From Paenibacillus curdlanolyticus YK9 (GTDB lineage: Bacteria; Bacillota; Bacilli; Paenibacillales; Paenibacillaceae), in NCBI RefSeq assembly GCF_000179615.1, contig NZ_AEDD01000014.1, positions 1 through 64,000 of the forward strand: a DNA stretch of 64,000 nt. The letters are read 5' to 3'. Within the stretch, counting starts at the first letter, position 1. Each line of letters opens with the position of its first letter. Positions 19,434-28,315 of this stretch are shown here, piece after piece. The notes under the pieces were generated by a model that had not been told where the DNA came from, did not search any database, and worked only from the letters and a program-made list of their open reading frames with translations. Position numbers and translations under genes: made by a program.

Positions 19434-20711
19434 ATGAAGTTTACTCGAAACGATGCTGCAAATCAACGCATTGAACGAATTACCAATCACCATGCCATTG
19501 TAGGAATCGACATCGCCAAAGATATACATGCCGCACAAATCACAGATTTCCGTGGGCGGACGCTCACACCACGTCACGTCTCCTTTACCAATACAAAGAC
19601 AGGATTTGAAAAGCTACTCACTTGGATCCAGGCGGTTGGTGACAAACACGGCAAAACCTCTTTCCTTGTTGGCATGGAACCCACGGGTCACTACTGGCAC
19701 AATCTCGCCGACTGGCTGCTGGAGCAGGGTCTAGAAGTCGTACTCGTCAATCCCGTTACGACCCATCGTAATAAGGAAAACCGCGACAACAGCCCCTCCA
19801 AAAACGATCCCAAGGATGCACTTGTTATCGCCGATGTGGTCAGCCGAGGGTACTACACCGATTATTCACCCCAAGAGCCTGTGTTTGACCAAATCAAAGC
19901 CGTGATGAGCGCACGCGAATATTGGTCGGGACAATCTACTAGTCTGGGCAATCGTATCGTACGCTGGATCGACTTGTACTTTCCCGAGTTCCGGCATGTG
20001 TTCCCGGAATGGGATGGTGTCCGCGCATTAGCTACGCTGAAGGCTTTTGCCTTGCCTGCCGAACTGCGAAAGTTGAATGCGGAGGAAGTAGTGGAAGGAT
20101 GGCGCAGCCAAGGAATGCGACGCGTAGCCGGAGCCAGCGGCAAGGCAAAGGCTGTCGAGCTGCTAAGCGCTGCCGCACGCAGTATTGGAAAATCCAATAC
20201 AAACGATGCAGCACGACAAGATATCTTGCGTCTTCTGCACGTTTATGAAGAAACGCAGCTTATACTCACGAAGATGAAGCAAGAACTTGAAACGCTTTTG
20301 GAACAGGTTCCTTTTGTTCAGCAACTTTATAGTTTGCGTGGTTTGGGTACCATCACGATTGCCTCTTTGCTCGGCTGCGCAGGCGATCTGCGCCACTACG
20401 CCCATGGCAGGCAGCTGCTGCGACGAGCCGGTCTGAATTTGGCGGAACGAACATCGGGGAAACACAAGGGGCAGATTAAACTCTCTAAGCGAGGGAGCAG
20501 TATGCTACGCAAGTATTTATATTTGGGGGTGCTGGGCCTCGTGCGACAGCATCCGGATTTCAAGTATTGGCATACGAGAAACCAAGCGAAGGGGATGTCG
20601 AGGATGTACTCCATCTTCAAGCTTATGGGGAAGTTAGCACGCATCATAATTGGCATGATTCAGCGAGGAGAAACGTACCAGGGCCAAATGCCTCAGGCCG
20701 TAGCAGCTTAG
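19434..20711 (+). CDS. IS110-family transposase (DEDD recombinase)
   Basis: This 425-residue protein has the IS110 architecture. The N-terminal RuvC-like DEDD domain has Asp in GIDIAKD (about residue 25), Glu in MEPTGHYWH, and the Asp pair in NDPKDALVIADVV. The C-terminal transposase_20 domain (SLRGLGTITIASLLGCAGDLRHYAHGRQLLRRAGLNL, then KLSKRGSSMLRKYLYLG) contains the conserved serine region. Enzymes of this family recombine DNA under guidance of an element-encoded RNA. At 425 residues it is longer than the roughly 330-residue founding members. The frame is intact and the gene is likely functional. Confidence 0.93.
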   Translation: MKFTRNDAANQRIERITNHHAIVGIDIAKDIHAAQITDFRGRTLTPRHVSFTNTKTGFEKLLTWIQAVGDKHGKTSFLVGMEPTGHYWHNLADWLLEQGLEVVLVNPVTTHRNKENRDNSPSKNDPKDALVIADVVSRGYYTDYSPQEPVFDQIKAVMSAREYWSGQSTSLGNRIVRWIDLYFPEFRHVFPEWDGVRALATLKAFALPAELRKLNAEEVVEGWRSQGMRRVAGASGKAKAVELLSAAARSIGKSNTNDAARQDILRLLHVYEETQLILTKMKQELETLLEQVPFVQQLYSLRGLGTITIASLLGCAGDLRHYAHGRQLLRRAGLNLAERTSGKHKGQIKLSKRGSSMLRKYLYLGVLGLVRQHPDFKYWHTRNQAKGMSRMYSIFKLMGKLARIIIGMIQRGETYQGQMPQAVAA

Positions 20712-21085
20712 TAACGAACAGCATCTGACACATCGAATATCTTTACGAATGCTGTCCCGTTCACGGGACTCAATGACAAAGAACGCGCAGAGAAACCGAG
20801 TATGGTGGTCCGTTAGGGCATATGACCCGTCATCTAAACGCGATCGGCCTCCACGCCTTGGCCAGGTACAACGAAGGAATGTAAGGGCAATGACCCGTCG
20901 AGACATGGGAGGGTGAACCTCCAAGGGACTAGTGGAGTTGTGCAGCAGAACGTCAATGGAAAGTGCGTAAACGCGTAACTTCTGTTCCCGCATACCCGAA
21001 AGTGCCATCGACTAGTCTCGCCCCTACAACTCTGCACTGTATCTGCCATCTAAGTTGTTGAAATCCTGTGAATGGCAGAGCATTC
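20712..21085 (+). other. structured non-coding region after the IS110 transposase; possible guide RNA
   Basis: The 370 bases after the transposase contain no gene but several strong structures: GTCCCG-ttca-CGGGAC (20754-20769), GGAGG/CCTCC around 20909-20922, a bulged stem of GTGGAGTTGT (20932-20941) with ACAACTCTGCAC (21026-21037), and TCTGCCAT/ATGGCAGA. A direct repeat AGGGCAtATGACCCGTC occurs at 20815-20831 and, one base shorter, at 20884-20899. Known IS110/IS1111 elements encode a bridge or seek RNA in a terminal non-coding region. That role here is inference. Confidence 0.45.
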
Positions 21086-21111
21086 GTGAGATAAACCCTT
21101 AAATACGAGGG

Positions 21112-21291
21112 ACGGACCGCAGAGCCGTTATTGCGCTGCAAATGCGCCAGTTGCAAATGTAACGGACCTCATCGCCTTTATTTCGCCATTTTAGTGCCAC
21201 GTGGGGACGATTTCGGTCAAATAAGAGCCGCTGAGTCCGTTAGGGCGCAAATGCGGCTGATTTTGAGCAAATAAGGGCCGCTGGGTCCGTT
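21112..21291. repeat. 50-bp period repeats in inverted and direct orientation
   Basis: A degenerate motif AATAAGRGCCGCTGRGTCCGTT occurs twice on the plus strand (21220-21241 and 21270-21291) and twice on the minus strand (21112-21132 and 21161-21183). The period is 50 bases within each pair. GCGCAAATGCGG-like spacer motifs recur between copies. The arrangement is head-to-head around 21200. Confidence 0.7.
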
Positions 21292-21312
21292 AAAGCACTT
21301 TTAGTTATTAAA

Positions 21313-21356
21313 ATAGGGTGTCCCCAAGTTCACGCTTAGGGGACACCCTCATTTTA
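21313..21356. terminator. bidirectional terminator hairpin
   Basis: AGGGTGTCCCC and GGGGACACCCT form an 11-bp stem with A/T-rich flanks on both sides. It lies 25 bases beyond the stop of the minus-strand redoxin gene. Confidence 0.85.
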
Positions 21357-21380
21357 TTTACAGCTGCTAACGTTCTTTCA

Positions 21381-21971
21381 TTAAAGCACGAGGTCGCAGG
21401 CCTCGATCGGCATCCAATGCTCATCTTGTCCGTCCCACTTGATGTTGCAGCCGATCGGATTCGTTAGCGGTACGGTGATCGGTCGCCCGCTCAGGTGCTC
21501 GTGAAGCGCGTCCTCGAGGTTATTTACCGTTATTAAGGTTGTGTCGCGCGGATAATCGACCCCGCGTCCGGTGTAGATCAGCTTGCGATCGCGATCGAGT
21601 ACGTAAAAATGCGGCGTGCGCAGCGCGCCGTACGCTTTGGCAACCGCTTGCGAATCGTCGCGGACATACACCCATGGGAACTTATTCGTCCGCATGCGCG
21701 TCTCCATATGCTCGAACGCATCGAGCGGCTTCGTCGCTACGCTGTTGCTGTTGCTGTTGATGCCGACGAAGCGGACGCCGCGGGAAGCGAACCGTTCTGC
21801 TGTTGCGCGCGTTACTTCATCGGAGCCGACGACATAGGGACAGTGATTGCAGGTGAAGAAGACGACGAGCGTATCGCTATCGGCAAAATCCGCAAGCGAG
21901 TACGTTAGACCGTCCGTAGCAGGCAGCGAGAAGTCCGGTGCCTGCTGCCCGAGCTGAAGCGTGAATGACAT
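21381..21971 (-). CDS. thioredoxin-fold redoxin (AhpC/TSA-like)
   Basis: This is a 196-residue cytoplasmic protein with a thioredoxin fold. It starts [25 protein letters not shown], the peroxiredoxin/TlpA opening. The redox centre is CNHC in [12 protein letters not shown] (about residues 40-52), a CxxC arrangement typical of the 'thioredoxin family protein' group rather than classical peroxiredoxins. The later [19 protein letters not shown] gives the conserved cis-Pro strand. The start is 21971, where AAGGAGGG lies eight bases upstream; a longer in-frame start at 22028 has none. It is probably a thiol-disulfide reductase or peroxidase of unknown partner. Confidence 0.85.
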   Translation of the reverse strand: MSFTLQLGQQAPDFSLPATDGLTYSLADFADSDTLVVFFTCNHCPYVVGSDEVTRATAERFASRGVRFVGINSNSNSVATKPLDAFEHMETRMRTNKFPWVYVRDDSQAVAKAYGALRTPHFYVLDRDRKLIYTGRGVDYPRDTTLITVNNLEDALHEHLSGRPITVPLTNPIGCNIKWDGQDEHWMPIEACDLVL

Positions 21972-22181
21972 GGGGAAATCCCTCCTTTTACCATGAGTAT
22001 AAGGGGAGGATGAGGGGTGATTCAACATAGAGACAATGGTTTTCTAAACATCTTGATAAAAGAGGAGGCCGACCCTAATATAAGATGTAGTAAAAATATT
22101 TATGAAATAATTTCCCAAATTCCAGGTACAAGTACTTATTAATAAACTTCGCGTACAAAGCAGGACGACATGGAGGAAGAT

Positions 22182-22991
22182 ATGAAAATTTGGGAAATGA
22201 ATTCACATGAGAAAAGTAGAGAATTGACTTATGGTGCTGATTATAGTGGTAACCATCCTTTCTATCAATTAGCAAATGGGTTATCTGTAAGTTCCATTTG
22301 GGAACCAATGAAAGTTAAAACATATAAAAAGGGTAAATATTTAGACTTTACAAGTTTTGGTAGCGGAGTGATGGTGTTCTCTAACAAATCATTTGAATGC
22401 CTTTCGCATTTAATGATGAATGATGTTGAGTTTTTACCGGTGGAGTACGATGAATATGAAATCCAATTTGGCAATGTAACGAAAGTGCTTGATTGTGTTG
22501 ATAAACAAAAATCGGTGCCAATCTCAGAAGAGTTATTCTTAGGATATAAGAAAATAGTATTTCATGAGACTTTAATCCCATCAGATACGAATGTCTTTAT
22601 TGTTCCTGAACTGACGGCAACAAAAATATTTGTAACCGAAAGAATTGTCCAAGCCGTTCAGAAAGCAAAGCTTAAAGGTTTTGTATTTACCGAGATCTGG
22701 GACTCTGAATATACGGAAGAGATGGAGCAAGAACGTAAACAACGTTATGAAAATATCCTCTCTGAGGTTGAACGCAACAAGGGACCGGAGTTTACTTATG
22801 ATGAAGCAATAGAGAAGCTAGAGAACAGTGCTGTGGCTAGCGGCAGATGGCGGATGCAGCGCGATGAACGAGGAAGGCTTTGGCTTGGTCAACTTGGAGA
22901 TGATTGCGAATTTCACTGGTTAATGCCTACATATATGCCGCCTATTTTACTAGCACAACAGTGGCATGTGATTGAGCGAACAGTACGATAA
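22182..22991 (+). CDS. Imm11/DUF1629-like immunity protein (orphan)
   Basis: This 269-residue cytoplasmic protein resembles the imm11/Imm43 (DUF1629) immunity families. FECLSHLMMNDVEFLPVEY followed by YEIQFGNVTKVLDCVDKQKS and then KIFVTERIVQAVQKAKLKGFVFTEIWD matches the usual order of these proteins, in which a strand pair ends in a KGFxF segment. An additional C-terminal 75 residues (from YDEAIEKLENS) are not part of that pattern. The gene is AT-rich compared with its neighbours and no toxin gene is next to it, which fits an acquired orphan antidote. The start is 22182, after GGAGGAAG. Assigned from motifs in memory. Confidence 0.6.
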   Translation: MKIWEMNSHEKSRELTYGADYSGNHPFYQLANGLSVSSIWEPMKVKTYKKGKYLDFTSFGSGVMVFSNKSFECLSHLMMNDVEFLPVEYDEYEIQFGNVTKVLDCVDKQKSVPISEELFLGYKKIVFHETLIPSDTNVFIVPELTATKIFVTERIVQAVQKAKLKGFVFTEIWDSEYTEEMEQERKQRYENILSEVERNKGPEFTYDEAIEKLENSAVASGRWRMQRDERGRLWLGQLGDDCEFHWLMPTYMPPILLAQQWHVIERTVR

Positions 22992-23012
22992 CCGAAATAT
23001 TTATCCATCGTT

Positions 23013-23049
23013 AAAAAGAACCAAGTCTTACAGCATGGTTCTTTTTCTG
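23013..23049 (+). terminator. intrinsic terminator after the immunity-like gene
   Basis: AAAAAGAACCA (23013-23023) pairs with TGGTTCTTTTT (23036-23046), 22 bases after the stop codon. Confidence 0.85.
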
Positions 23050-23222
23050 TTGATAGAGTAACCGATTTGAACAAATCAAATGGAAATAATACGTTTCTCC
23101 TTGCTTTACGGGGAACATTCCCAGCGCTTCCTTGCGATGTCATCGGATTTTCGTTAACATGAAGAAAAGGTTGCATGGGTCGATGGCGGATGCTGCACAA
23201 TGGGGAACGGAGCGGGAATGGC

Positions 23223-24644
23223 ATGGAGATGAAACAATGCGAAGGCTGCGGCGCCGAGAAGCCGCTTGAAGCTTATCCGAAGCGGTCGGGGCGCAGCACC
23301 AGACGAGGCGTGTGCCGTGCATGTTTGCGAACGCGCAAAAAGGTGAATGCGCTTCATCGGCAGCAAGCGGGGGAAGCGGCAGCATCGGCTGAGGATGGGT
23401 TGGAGCAGCAGTTGGGCGGCGAAGCGGAGCAAGTTTCTAATGAACGAAACGAGAGCGACAGCTCGTCGATGACGAAAGGTTCCGGCGGTGAGGTGCCGGA
23501 GGCGGCGCCTTCTAAGCAGAAACGTAAACGCAAGCGTAAGCGGGGACGCGGCAAGAAGAAAGCCTCGAAAGCCGTTTCTAGCGCGGCAGCAGATGAGCAG
23601 AACATAAATGAACCGATGCTGGAGTCGGCGCACGAGCAGACGGATTCGGCGGAAGTGGGCGAACAGGCGCAGCTGCTGGAATCGGGTAGCGCGCTCCATC
23701 AGCATGAGGACGAGGCTGTCCCAGCGAAAAAGCGCAAGCGGAAGCGTAAACGGGGGCGCGGCAGGAAGAAAGCGAAGCTGGAAGCGGGCGTTAGCGGCAG
23801 CGAACTGGAACAGGCAAGCTTAGCGGCAGTGAGCCCAGATTCGCTTGAAGCGATGGAATCGTCTGACGAACCGGAAGCGGTTGCATCCGAGGAAGAGCAG
23901 GCTAGTGAATCCACTATTCGTCCGAAGAAGCGGAAGCGGCGAAAACGGAACAAAAAACAGCAAGTGTCGACGTCTGCGCTGGCGAATGAGGACGACTGCG
24001 AACAACCGGCATCGGCGCTGGAGCGGGAAGCGCTACTTTCGGATAATGCGGCGGAAAGCGAAACGGCGGACGACTCCCTAGACGAAGCAATAGAAGAGGA
24101 AGCGGCACCGCGCAAACGCAAGCGGAAACGGCGCAGACGGAAGAAAAAGCGCGAGGAAGCTTCAGGTTCTGAGCCGCAGGGGGAAGCGGAAGCAAAGCCA
24201 ATCCCCGTTCGTCCGCCGGATAAGCGGATCGTACCGTTCCACGGCCCATTCTCCTACAATGCGGCTATTCTGAACGATAAGGGAACGGGCATGATTCGGC
24301 TTCGCGGCCGTCGCGAGACCGGCAAGCGATGGCATACGGAAATCGAGAAGGACATTGCGGTTCGAATGGTGAAGGAAGGCGCGGCGGGGATCGTTCATCC
24401 GCGGCTCATTCATAAGCTTTATACCAAAAGCGATTTCCGCCTGCTTGTGCTGCAGCGCGACAACTATGTTTGCCGCTATTGCGGGAAGTATGGCGACACG
24501 ATCGATCATGTGATGCCGAAGTCCAAGGGAGGCTTGTCCTCGCCGATGAACTGCGTGTGCGCATGCAGCGAATGCAATCTGCTTAAAGCGGATAAGCTGG
24601 ACTTCCCGTTCCCGGATGATGGAGAAGAATTCGAGGACGAGTAA
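23223..24644 (+). CDS. HNH endonuclease with zinc finger and alternating acidic/basic repeats
   Basis: This protein of about 473 residues has three parts. The N-terminus carries a CxxC...CxxC zinc-finger pattern (CEGCGAEKPLEAYPK ... CRACL). The middle 270 residues alternate four highly basic blocks (KRKRKRKRGRGKKK and variants) with Glu/Ser/Ala-rich acidic stretches. The C-terminal 130 residues hold a McrA-type HNH nuclease: VLQRDNYVCRYCGKYGDTIDHVMPKSKGG, then CVCACSECNLLKADK, with the two CxxC pairs and the DH dyad intact. It should cut or bind DNA; the basic blocks would favour nucleic-acid contact. The start is uncertain among 23175, 23223 and 23229; GGAG upstream favours 23223. Confidence 0.8.
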   Translation: MEMKQCEGCGAEKPLEAYPKRSGRSTRRGVCRACLRTRKKVNALHRQQAGEAAASAEDGLEQQLGGEAEQVSNERNESDSSSMTKGSGGEVPEAAPSKQKRKRKRKRGRGKKKASKAVSSAAADEQNINEPMLESAHEQTDSAEVGEQAQLLESGSALHQHEDEAVPAKKRKRKRKRGRGRKKAKLEAGVSGSELEQASLAAVSPDSLEAMESSDEPEAVASEEEQASESTIRPKKRKRRKRNKKQQVSTSALANEDDCEQPASALEREALLSDNAAESETADDSLDEAIEEEAAPRKRKRKRRRRKKKREEASGSEPQGEAEAKPIPVRPPDKRIVPFHGPFSYNAAILNDKGTGMIRLRGRRETGKRWHTEIEKDIAVRMVKEGAAGIVHPRLIHKLYTKSDFRLLVLQRDNYVCRYCGKYGDTIDHVMPKSKGGLSSPMNCVCACSECNLLKADKLDFPFPDDGEEFEDE

Positions 24645-24696
24645 CAACGGCTCATTCAAGAAAGCCGATTTGCGGCATGCAAGTGACATTCAATGG

Positions 24697-24740
24697 ACGA
24701 CGATGGTCCCGTGTCAGCGGACAGCCAGCGTCGTTTTTTT
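24697..24740 (+). terminator. intrinsic terminator before the two-component operon
   Basis: ACGACG pairs with CGTCGT around an inner TGTC-agcg-GACA hairpin, followed by seven T residues. It ends the HNH gene transcript. Confidence 0.8.
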
Positions 24741-24755
24741 GCTAGGGGGATGAAG

Positions 24756-25445
24756 ATGAGTAAACGAATTTTGGTTGCGGACGATGAGCCAGGCATCGCA
24801 AGCGCGATTGCTTATGCGCTTCAACGCGAGGGCTTCGAGGTACAGGTCGCGTCTGATGGAGAGGAAGCGCTGGCGGCTGTGGCGGCGTTCCAACCGCATG
24901 TCCTGCTGCTCGATGTGATGATGCCGAAGCTGAATGGCTTCGATGTTTGCCGAAGGCTGCCGACGTCTGGGCGTCCGGGCGTAATTCTATTGACGGTTAA
25001 GAACGATATTGTGGATAAAGTGCTGGGGCTTGAGCTCGGGGCGGATGATTATATGACGAAGCCGTTCGACATCCGGGAGCTGCTGGCGAGAACGAATGCG
25101 CTGCTGCGCAGGCTGGAAGCGGGCAAAGCTGTGGAGCCTGCGGCAGGCATCGAAATCGGCGGGCTGCTCATTCGGACGGATAGCCGAACGGTGACGGCAG
25201 ACGGTTCCGCGATCGAGCTGACGCCCAAAGAGTTTGATCTGCTGGCGCTGCTGCTCGGCAAGCCGGATCGCGTATTCTCGCGCGACGAGCTGCTGGAGCT
25301 CGTGTGGGGAATCGATTATGAGGGCGGTACGCGTACGGTGGACATCCATGTGCAGCGGCTGCGCAAAAAATTAGGCGCGCAGCATGCCGCGCTGCTGCAG
25401 ACCGTATTTGGCGTCGGCTATAAGGGGACGGCGAGCCGGACATGA
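24756..25445 (+). CDS. OmpR-family response regulator
   Basis: This 229-residue regulator has an N-terminal receiver with the acidic pocket ADDEP and the phospho-acceptor Asp53 (LLLDVMMPKLNG), the switch LTVKND, and Lys in DYMTKPFD. The C-terminal winged helix of OmpR type reads ELTPKEFDLLALLLGKPDRVFSRDELLELVWG and RTVDIHVQRLRKKLG. The start at 24756 (MSKRILV) has AGGGGG six bases upstream; earlier in-frame starts lie in the terminator of the preceding gene. It overlaps the kinase gene by four bases (ATGA), a tight operon. Confidence 0.93.
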   Translation: MSKRILVADDEPGIASAIAYALQREGFEVQVASDGEEALAAVAAFQPHVLLLDVMMPKLNGFDVCRRLPTSGRPGVILLTVKNDIVDKVLGLELGADDYMTKPFDIRELLARTNALLRRLEAGKAVEPAAGIEIGGLLIRTDSRTVTADGSAIELTPKEFDLLALLLGKPDRVFSRDELLELVWGIDYEGGTRTVDIHVQRLRKKLGAQHAALLQTVFGVGYKGTASRT

Positions 25446-26863
25446 GAATCGGCATTCGGTGGAAGCTTGGCCTGTTCATGGCGGGCTTGCTTGTTCTGAC
25501 TGTTGCAGCGCTAAGCTTCCTTGTGCTGGAAGGGATTGAACGGAAGCAGCAGCGCGACCTGGAATCGCAATTGGCTCAGCGCAGCGCGCTTGCGGAGATC
25601 CGCGTGCGGCAGACGTATGTGACGGGCGAGCGAACCGAGCCGCTTACGTTTATGCGACGGCAGGGAGACGCGCTTGCGAGCGAAATCGGTCAGATGCTCG
25701 GCACGCAGATCGTATTATATGATCGCAACGGCCAAGAGGTCGGCAACTCGGTTCCGGTGAGCGGCGCAAGCCCGGCTCCGAATGTGGCAGATACGCTGGC
25801 CTTTGCGATGGACGGGCAGACCGCCTATGAGAAAACAGACACGACGGTTCGTTACTTCACGCCGCTGCAAGGGCCGGATGGCCGACTGGGCATCGTACAG
25901 GTGAACGCTTCGATATCTGCGGACCGCGCTTTCCTGACAAGCATCCGAACGCTTATTTGGCAAGCCGGCGGGGTAGCGCTGCTCGTTAGCGTGCTGCTTG
26001 GCTTGGCGTATTTTACGCGGTTCGCACGCGCGATCCGCAAGCTGACGGAAGCGGCGGACGCCATTCGGACGGGGCGCTATCTAGCGAATCCGACGCTTAA
26101 GCGGCGTGATGAAATCGGCAGTCTGAGCGAAGGTATCTATTATATGAGCAAAGAGATCGAGCGAAACTTCGGGCGGCAGAAACATTTTATCAATAACATT
26201 AGCCATGAATTCAAAACCCCGCTGACCTCGATGCTCGCCTATTCGGATCTGCTCGCTATGTATGCGGAGGACGAGGCAATGGTTCGCGAAGCCTCGGGCC
26301 ATATTCGCCGGGAATCCGAGCGGCTGTACGGCATGGTCGAGCATGTGCTGCAGCTGTCGGCGCTGGAACGCTACGAGCAATGGAGCGATTCGGCGGAGCC
26401 CGTGAAGCTGCATGAGCTGCTGGCCGACCGCATGAAACAGATGCAAGCGCTGGCGGCGAAGGCAGAAGTTAAGCTAATTAGCAGCGGGACGCTGCAGCAG
26501 GCGACGGTGTGGGCGGATCGGGACAGCCTCGTCCATTTATTCACGAATCTCATCGACAATGCGATCAAATACAATGTAGCGGGCGGCAGGGTGGAGATCA
26601 GCCTTCAAGCGGAGGAAAAGCAGGCTGTTATTCGGATTCGAGACACCGGCATTGGCATTCCGGAGGAAGCGAGGGAGCAGCTGTTCGAGCCGTTCTATAC
26701 GGTCAGTCCCGATCGTTCGAGGCAAAGCGGCGGAACGGGGCTTGGATTGTCCATCGTGCAAGAGATCGTTGTCCGGCAAGGCGGGACGATCGACTGGGAA
26801 GCGAATGGGGATAATGCCGATTCCGGCGTCACGTTCATCGTTAAGCTGCCCTTGCTGGATTAA
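25442..26863 (+). CDS. sensor histidine kinase (HAMP-HisKA-HATPase)
   Basis: This 473-residue membrane kinase is the partner of the OmpR-type regulator, with which it shares an ATGA overlap. Its layout is a transmembrane helix (LFMAGLLVLTVAALSFLVL), an extracellular sensor of about 140 residues, a second helix (GGVALLVSVLLGLAYF), a HAMP domain (AADAIRTGRYLANP) and HisKA with His255 in NISHEFKTPLTSML. The ATPase domain follows with LIDNAIKYN, DTGIGIP and SGGTGLGLSIV. The signal is unknown. The lipoprotein gene downstream may be a target or accessory. Confidence 0.93.
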   Translation: MRIGIRWKLGLFMAGLLVLTVAALSFLVLEGIERKQQRDLESQLAQRSALAEIRVRQTYVTGERTEPLTFMRRQGDALASEIGQMLGTQIVLYDRNGQEVGNSVPVSGASPAPNVADTLAFAMDGQTAYEKTDTTVRYFTPLQGPDGRLGIVQVNASISADRAFLTSIRTLIWQAGGVALLVSVLLGLAYFTRFARAIRKLTEAADAIRTGRYLANPTLKRRDEIGSLSEGIYYMSKEIERNFGRQKHFINNISHEFKTPLTSMLAYSDLLAMYAEDEAMVREASGHIRRESERLYGMVEHVLQLSALERYEQWSDSAEPVKLHELLADRMKQMQALAAKAEVKLISSGTLQQATVWADRDSLVHLFTNLIDNAIKYNVAGGRVEISLQAEEKQAVIRIRDTGIGIPEEAREQLFEPFYTVSPDRSRQSGGTGLGLSIVQEIVVRQGGTIDWEANGDNADSGVTFIVKLPLLD

Positions 26864-26976
26864 GATGTTGAAGGAAGACGCAATAAGTTTACATTTTGGA
26901 AACATGGCGAGACGAGGAGGAAACAACCGCTCCCTATAATCAGCTTATAACGTTCAATAAGCAGGAGGAATGCACA

Positions 26977-28128
26977 ATGAAGCTGCATCATACGAAAAGG
27001 GACCGGGAATTCACTCGGGGAGCAATGGGCGGTCGGCGAAGCGCGATGATGCTTCTGGCATCGGGTATCGCAATCAGCTTGCTGGCGGGCTGCAGCTCTT
27101 CCGCAAGCGAGGAGCGCGTCGTCATTCAGAAGCCGGATAAGGAAATCAACGTCATAACCCCGGAGAAGAAACCGGTGGAGGAAGCTGTCGAGGTGGATCG
27201 AATTGACAAGTTCGAGGGCGTTCGGGGGATGGATTGGCTGACAGAATCCGAGATCATTATTTCCCGGGAAAACAAAGAGCGGCCGCCGATCACGGTGGAA
27301 GGCGAGAAGCGATACCCGCTAAATCTGTTTGCATACGATTTGAATACTGGCAAGGAACGACTTCTCGTCGCGGACGAGAACAATAAGCATGCGAACTTCG
27401 CCGTGCTGTCGCCAAGCAAAGCCTACATGTTCTACAAGATGAATATCGAGGAGTCGGCGTACGCTTATATTTTGAACCTGAAGACTGGCGAGAAGAAGCA
27501 GGTGAGCGAGGAGCTCGTCCCGATTCGTGATGGCGTATGGGATGGCGACGATACGGTCGTGTTCGCGGGCATACCGGGGCAGGTATTTGCGGCGCATCCT
27601 GATCGCAATACGGAGAAGCTGTTATCGGATGCAGGCAGAGCGATGAACCCTGTTATGAGCCAAGGCGTCCTTTACTACACCGACATGCTGACGTTGAAAG
27701 CCTACCAGCCGAAGAGCGGCAAGACGTCGACGATTAGCGCAAAAGTCGAAAATGTAATGCCATCGCCAGACGGCAACCAGCTGGCTATCGTGAAGATGAC
27801 GGGCGATACGGAACGCACCTTAGTTATTACGGATCTCAAAGGTAACGTGAAGAAGACGCTGTCGACAGGAACGCAAATTTTCGGCGTGAGCTGGTCGCCT
27901 GACGGCACGAAGCTTGCGTATAATCTCATTGATGAGGCCGAGAACGGCGTGAAGGGCATCGTCGTCGCCAATGCCTCGACAGGCAAGACGACGTTCGCTA
28001 CGATCGATGTTCCTTATGCAAGCGATCCGGTCGCTTGGAGTCCATCTGGCAAGAAGCTGGTCGCATCGACATTCATTAATGATGACAAGGGCAACCGAGT
28101 CGTGACGTATGTGATTAAGCTGAAGTAA
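26977..28128 (+). CDS. TolB-like beta-propeller lipoprotein
   Basis: This is a 383-residue exported lipoprotein with a signal peptide ending in LLAGC, so the Cys should be lipidated on the outer face of the membrane. After a charged linker, a chain of WD40/TolB-type blades is visible, e.g. LSPSKAYMFYKMN, MPSPDGNQLAIVKM, VSWSPDGTKLAYNLI and VAWSPSGKKLVAS. The family role is not known; such propellers bind proteins or sugars. The start is 26977, just after CAGGAGGAA; the 27 upstream codons have no ribosome site. It follows the kinase gene by 113 bases and could share its transcript or regulation. Confidence 0.83.
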   Translation: MKLHHTKRDREFTRGAMGGRRSAMMLLASGIAISLLAGCSSSASEERVVIQKPDKEINVITPEKKPVEEAVEVDRIDKFEGVRGMDWLTESEIIISRENKERPPITVEGEKRYPLNLFAYDLNTGKERLLVADENNKHANFAVLSPSKAYMFYKMNIEESAYAYILNLKTGEKKQVSEELVPIRDGVWDGDDTVVFAGIPGQVFAAHPDRNTEKLLSDAGRAMNPVMSQGVLYYTDMLTLKAYQPKSGKTSTISAKVENVMPSPDGNQLAIVKMTGDTERTLVITDLKGNVKKTLSTGTQIFGVSWSPDGTKLAYNLIDEAENGVKGIVVANASTGKTTFATIDVPYASDPVAWSPSGKKLVASTFINDDKGNRVVTYVIKLK

Positions 28129-28150
28129 TGAAGCGGTTGTGAAAAACGAG

Positions 28151-28204
28151 AAAACCTCCCCGATTGCCCTTGCGCTTAGCGAAGGCAGTCGGAGAGGTTT
28201 TTTC
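28151..28204 (+). terminator. intrinsic terminator after the lipoprotein gene
   Basis: A long interrupted stem (AACCTC-CCGA-TGCC with GGCA-TCGG-GAGGTT) is followed by six T residues, 22 bases after the stop codon. Confidence 0.9.
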
Positions 28205-28315
28205 GTGCTGGGCAGGGGCGCCAGCAGCACGGACACCGAGCCGACGCTCGTGCTGAGCCCCTCATCAGCAACTATGCCTCGGGTAGAGGAACGCTTCATT
28301 CCTCCAAGCTTATCT

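Larger units (their letters stand above)
19320..21085 (+). mobile_element. IS110-family insertion sequence (ends uncertain)
   Basis: One intact transposase gene is flanked by about 110 bases of leader with hairpins and by some 350 bases of structured non-coding DNA downstream. IS110-family elements lack ordinary terminal inverted repeats and usually leave no long target duplication, so the edges cannot be fixed by eye. The left edge is placed just before the CTCTA/TAGAG hairpin (19318-19337) and the right just after the TCTGCCAT/ATGGCAGA hairpin (21039-21080). A partial CCTCGTAT match exists between 19373-19380 and the complement at 21103-21110. Confidence 0.4.
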
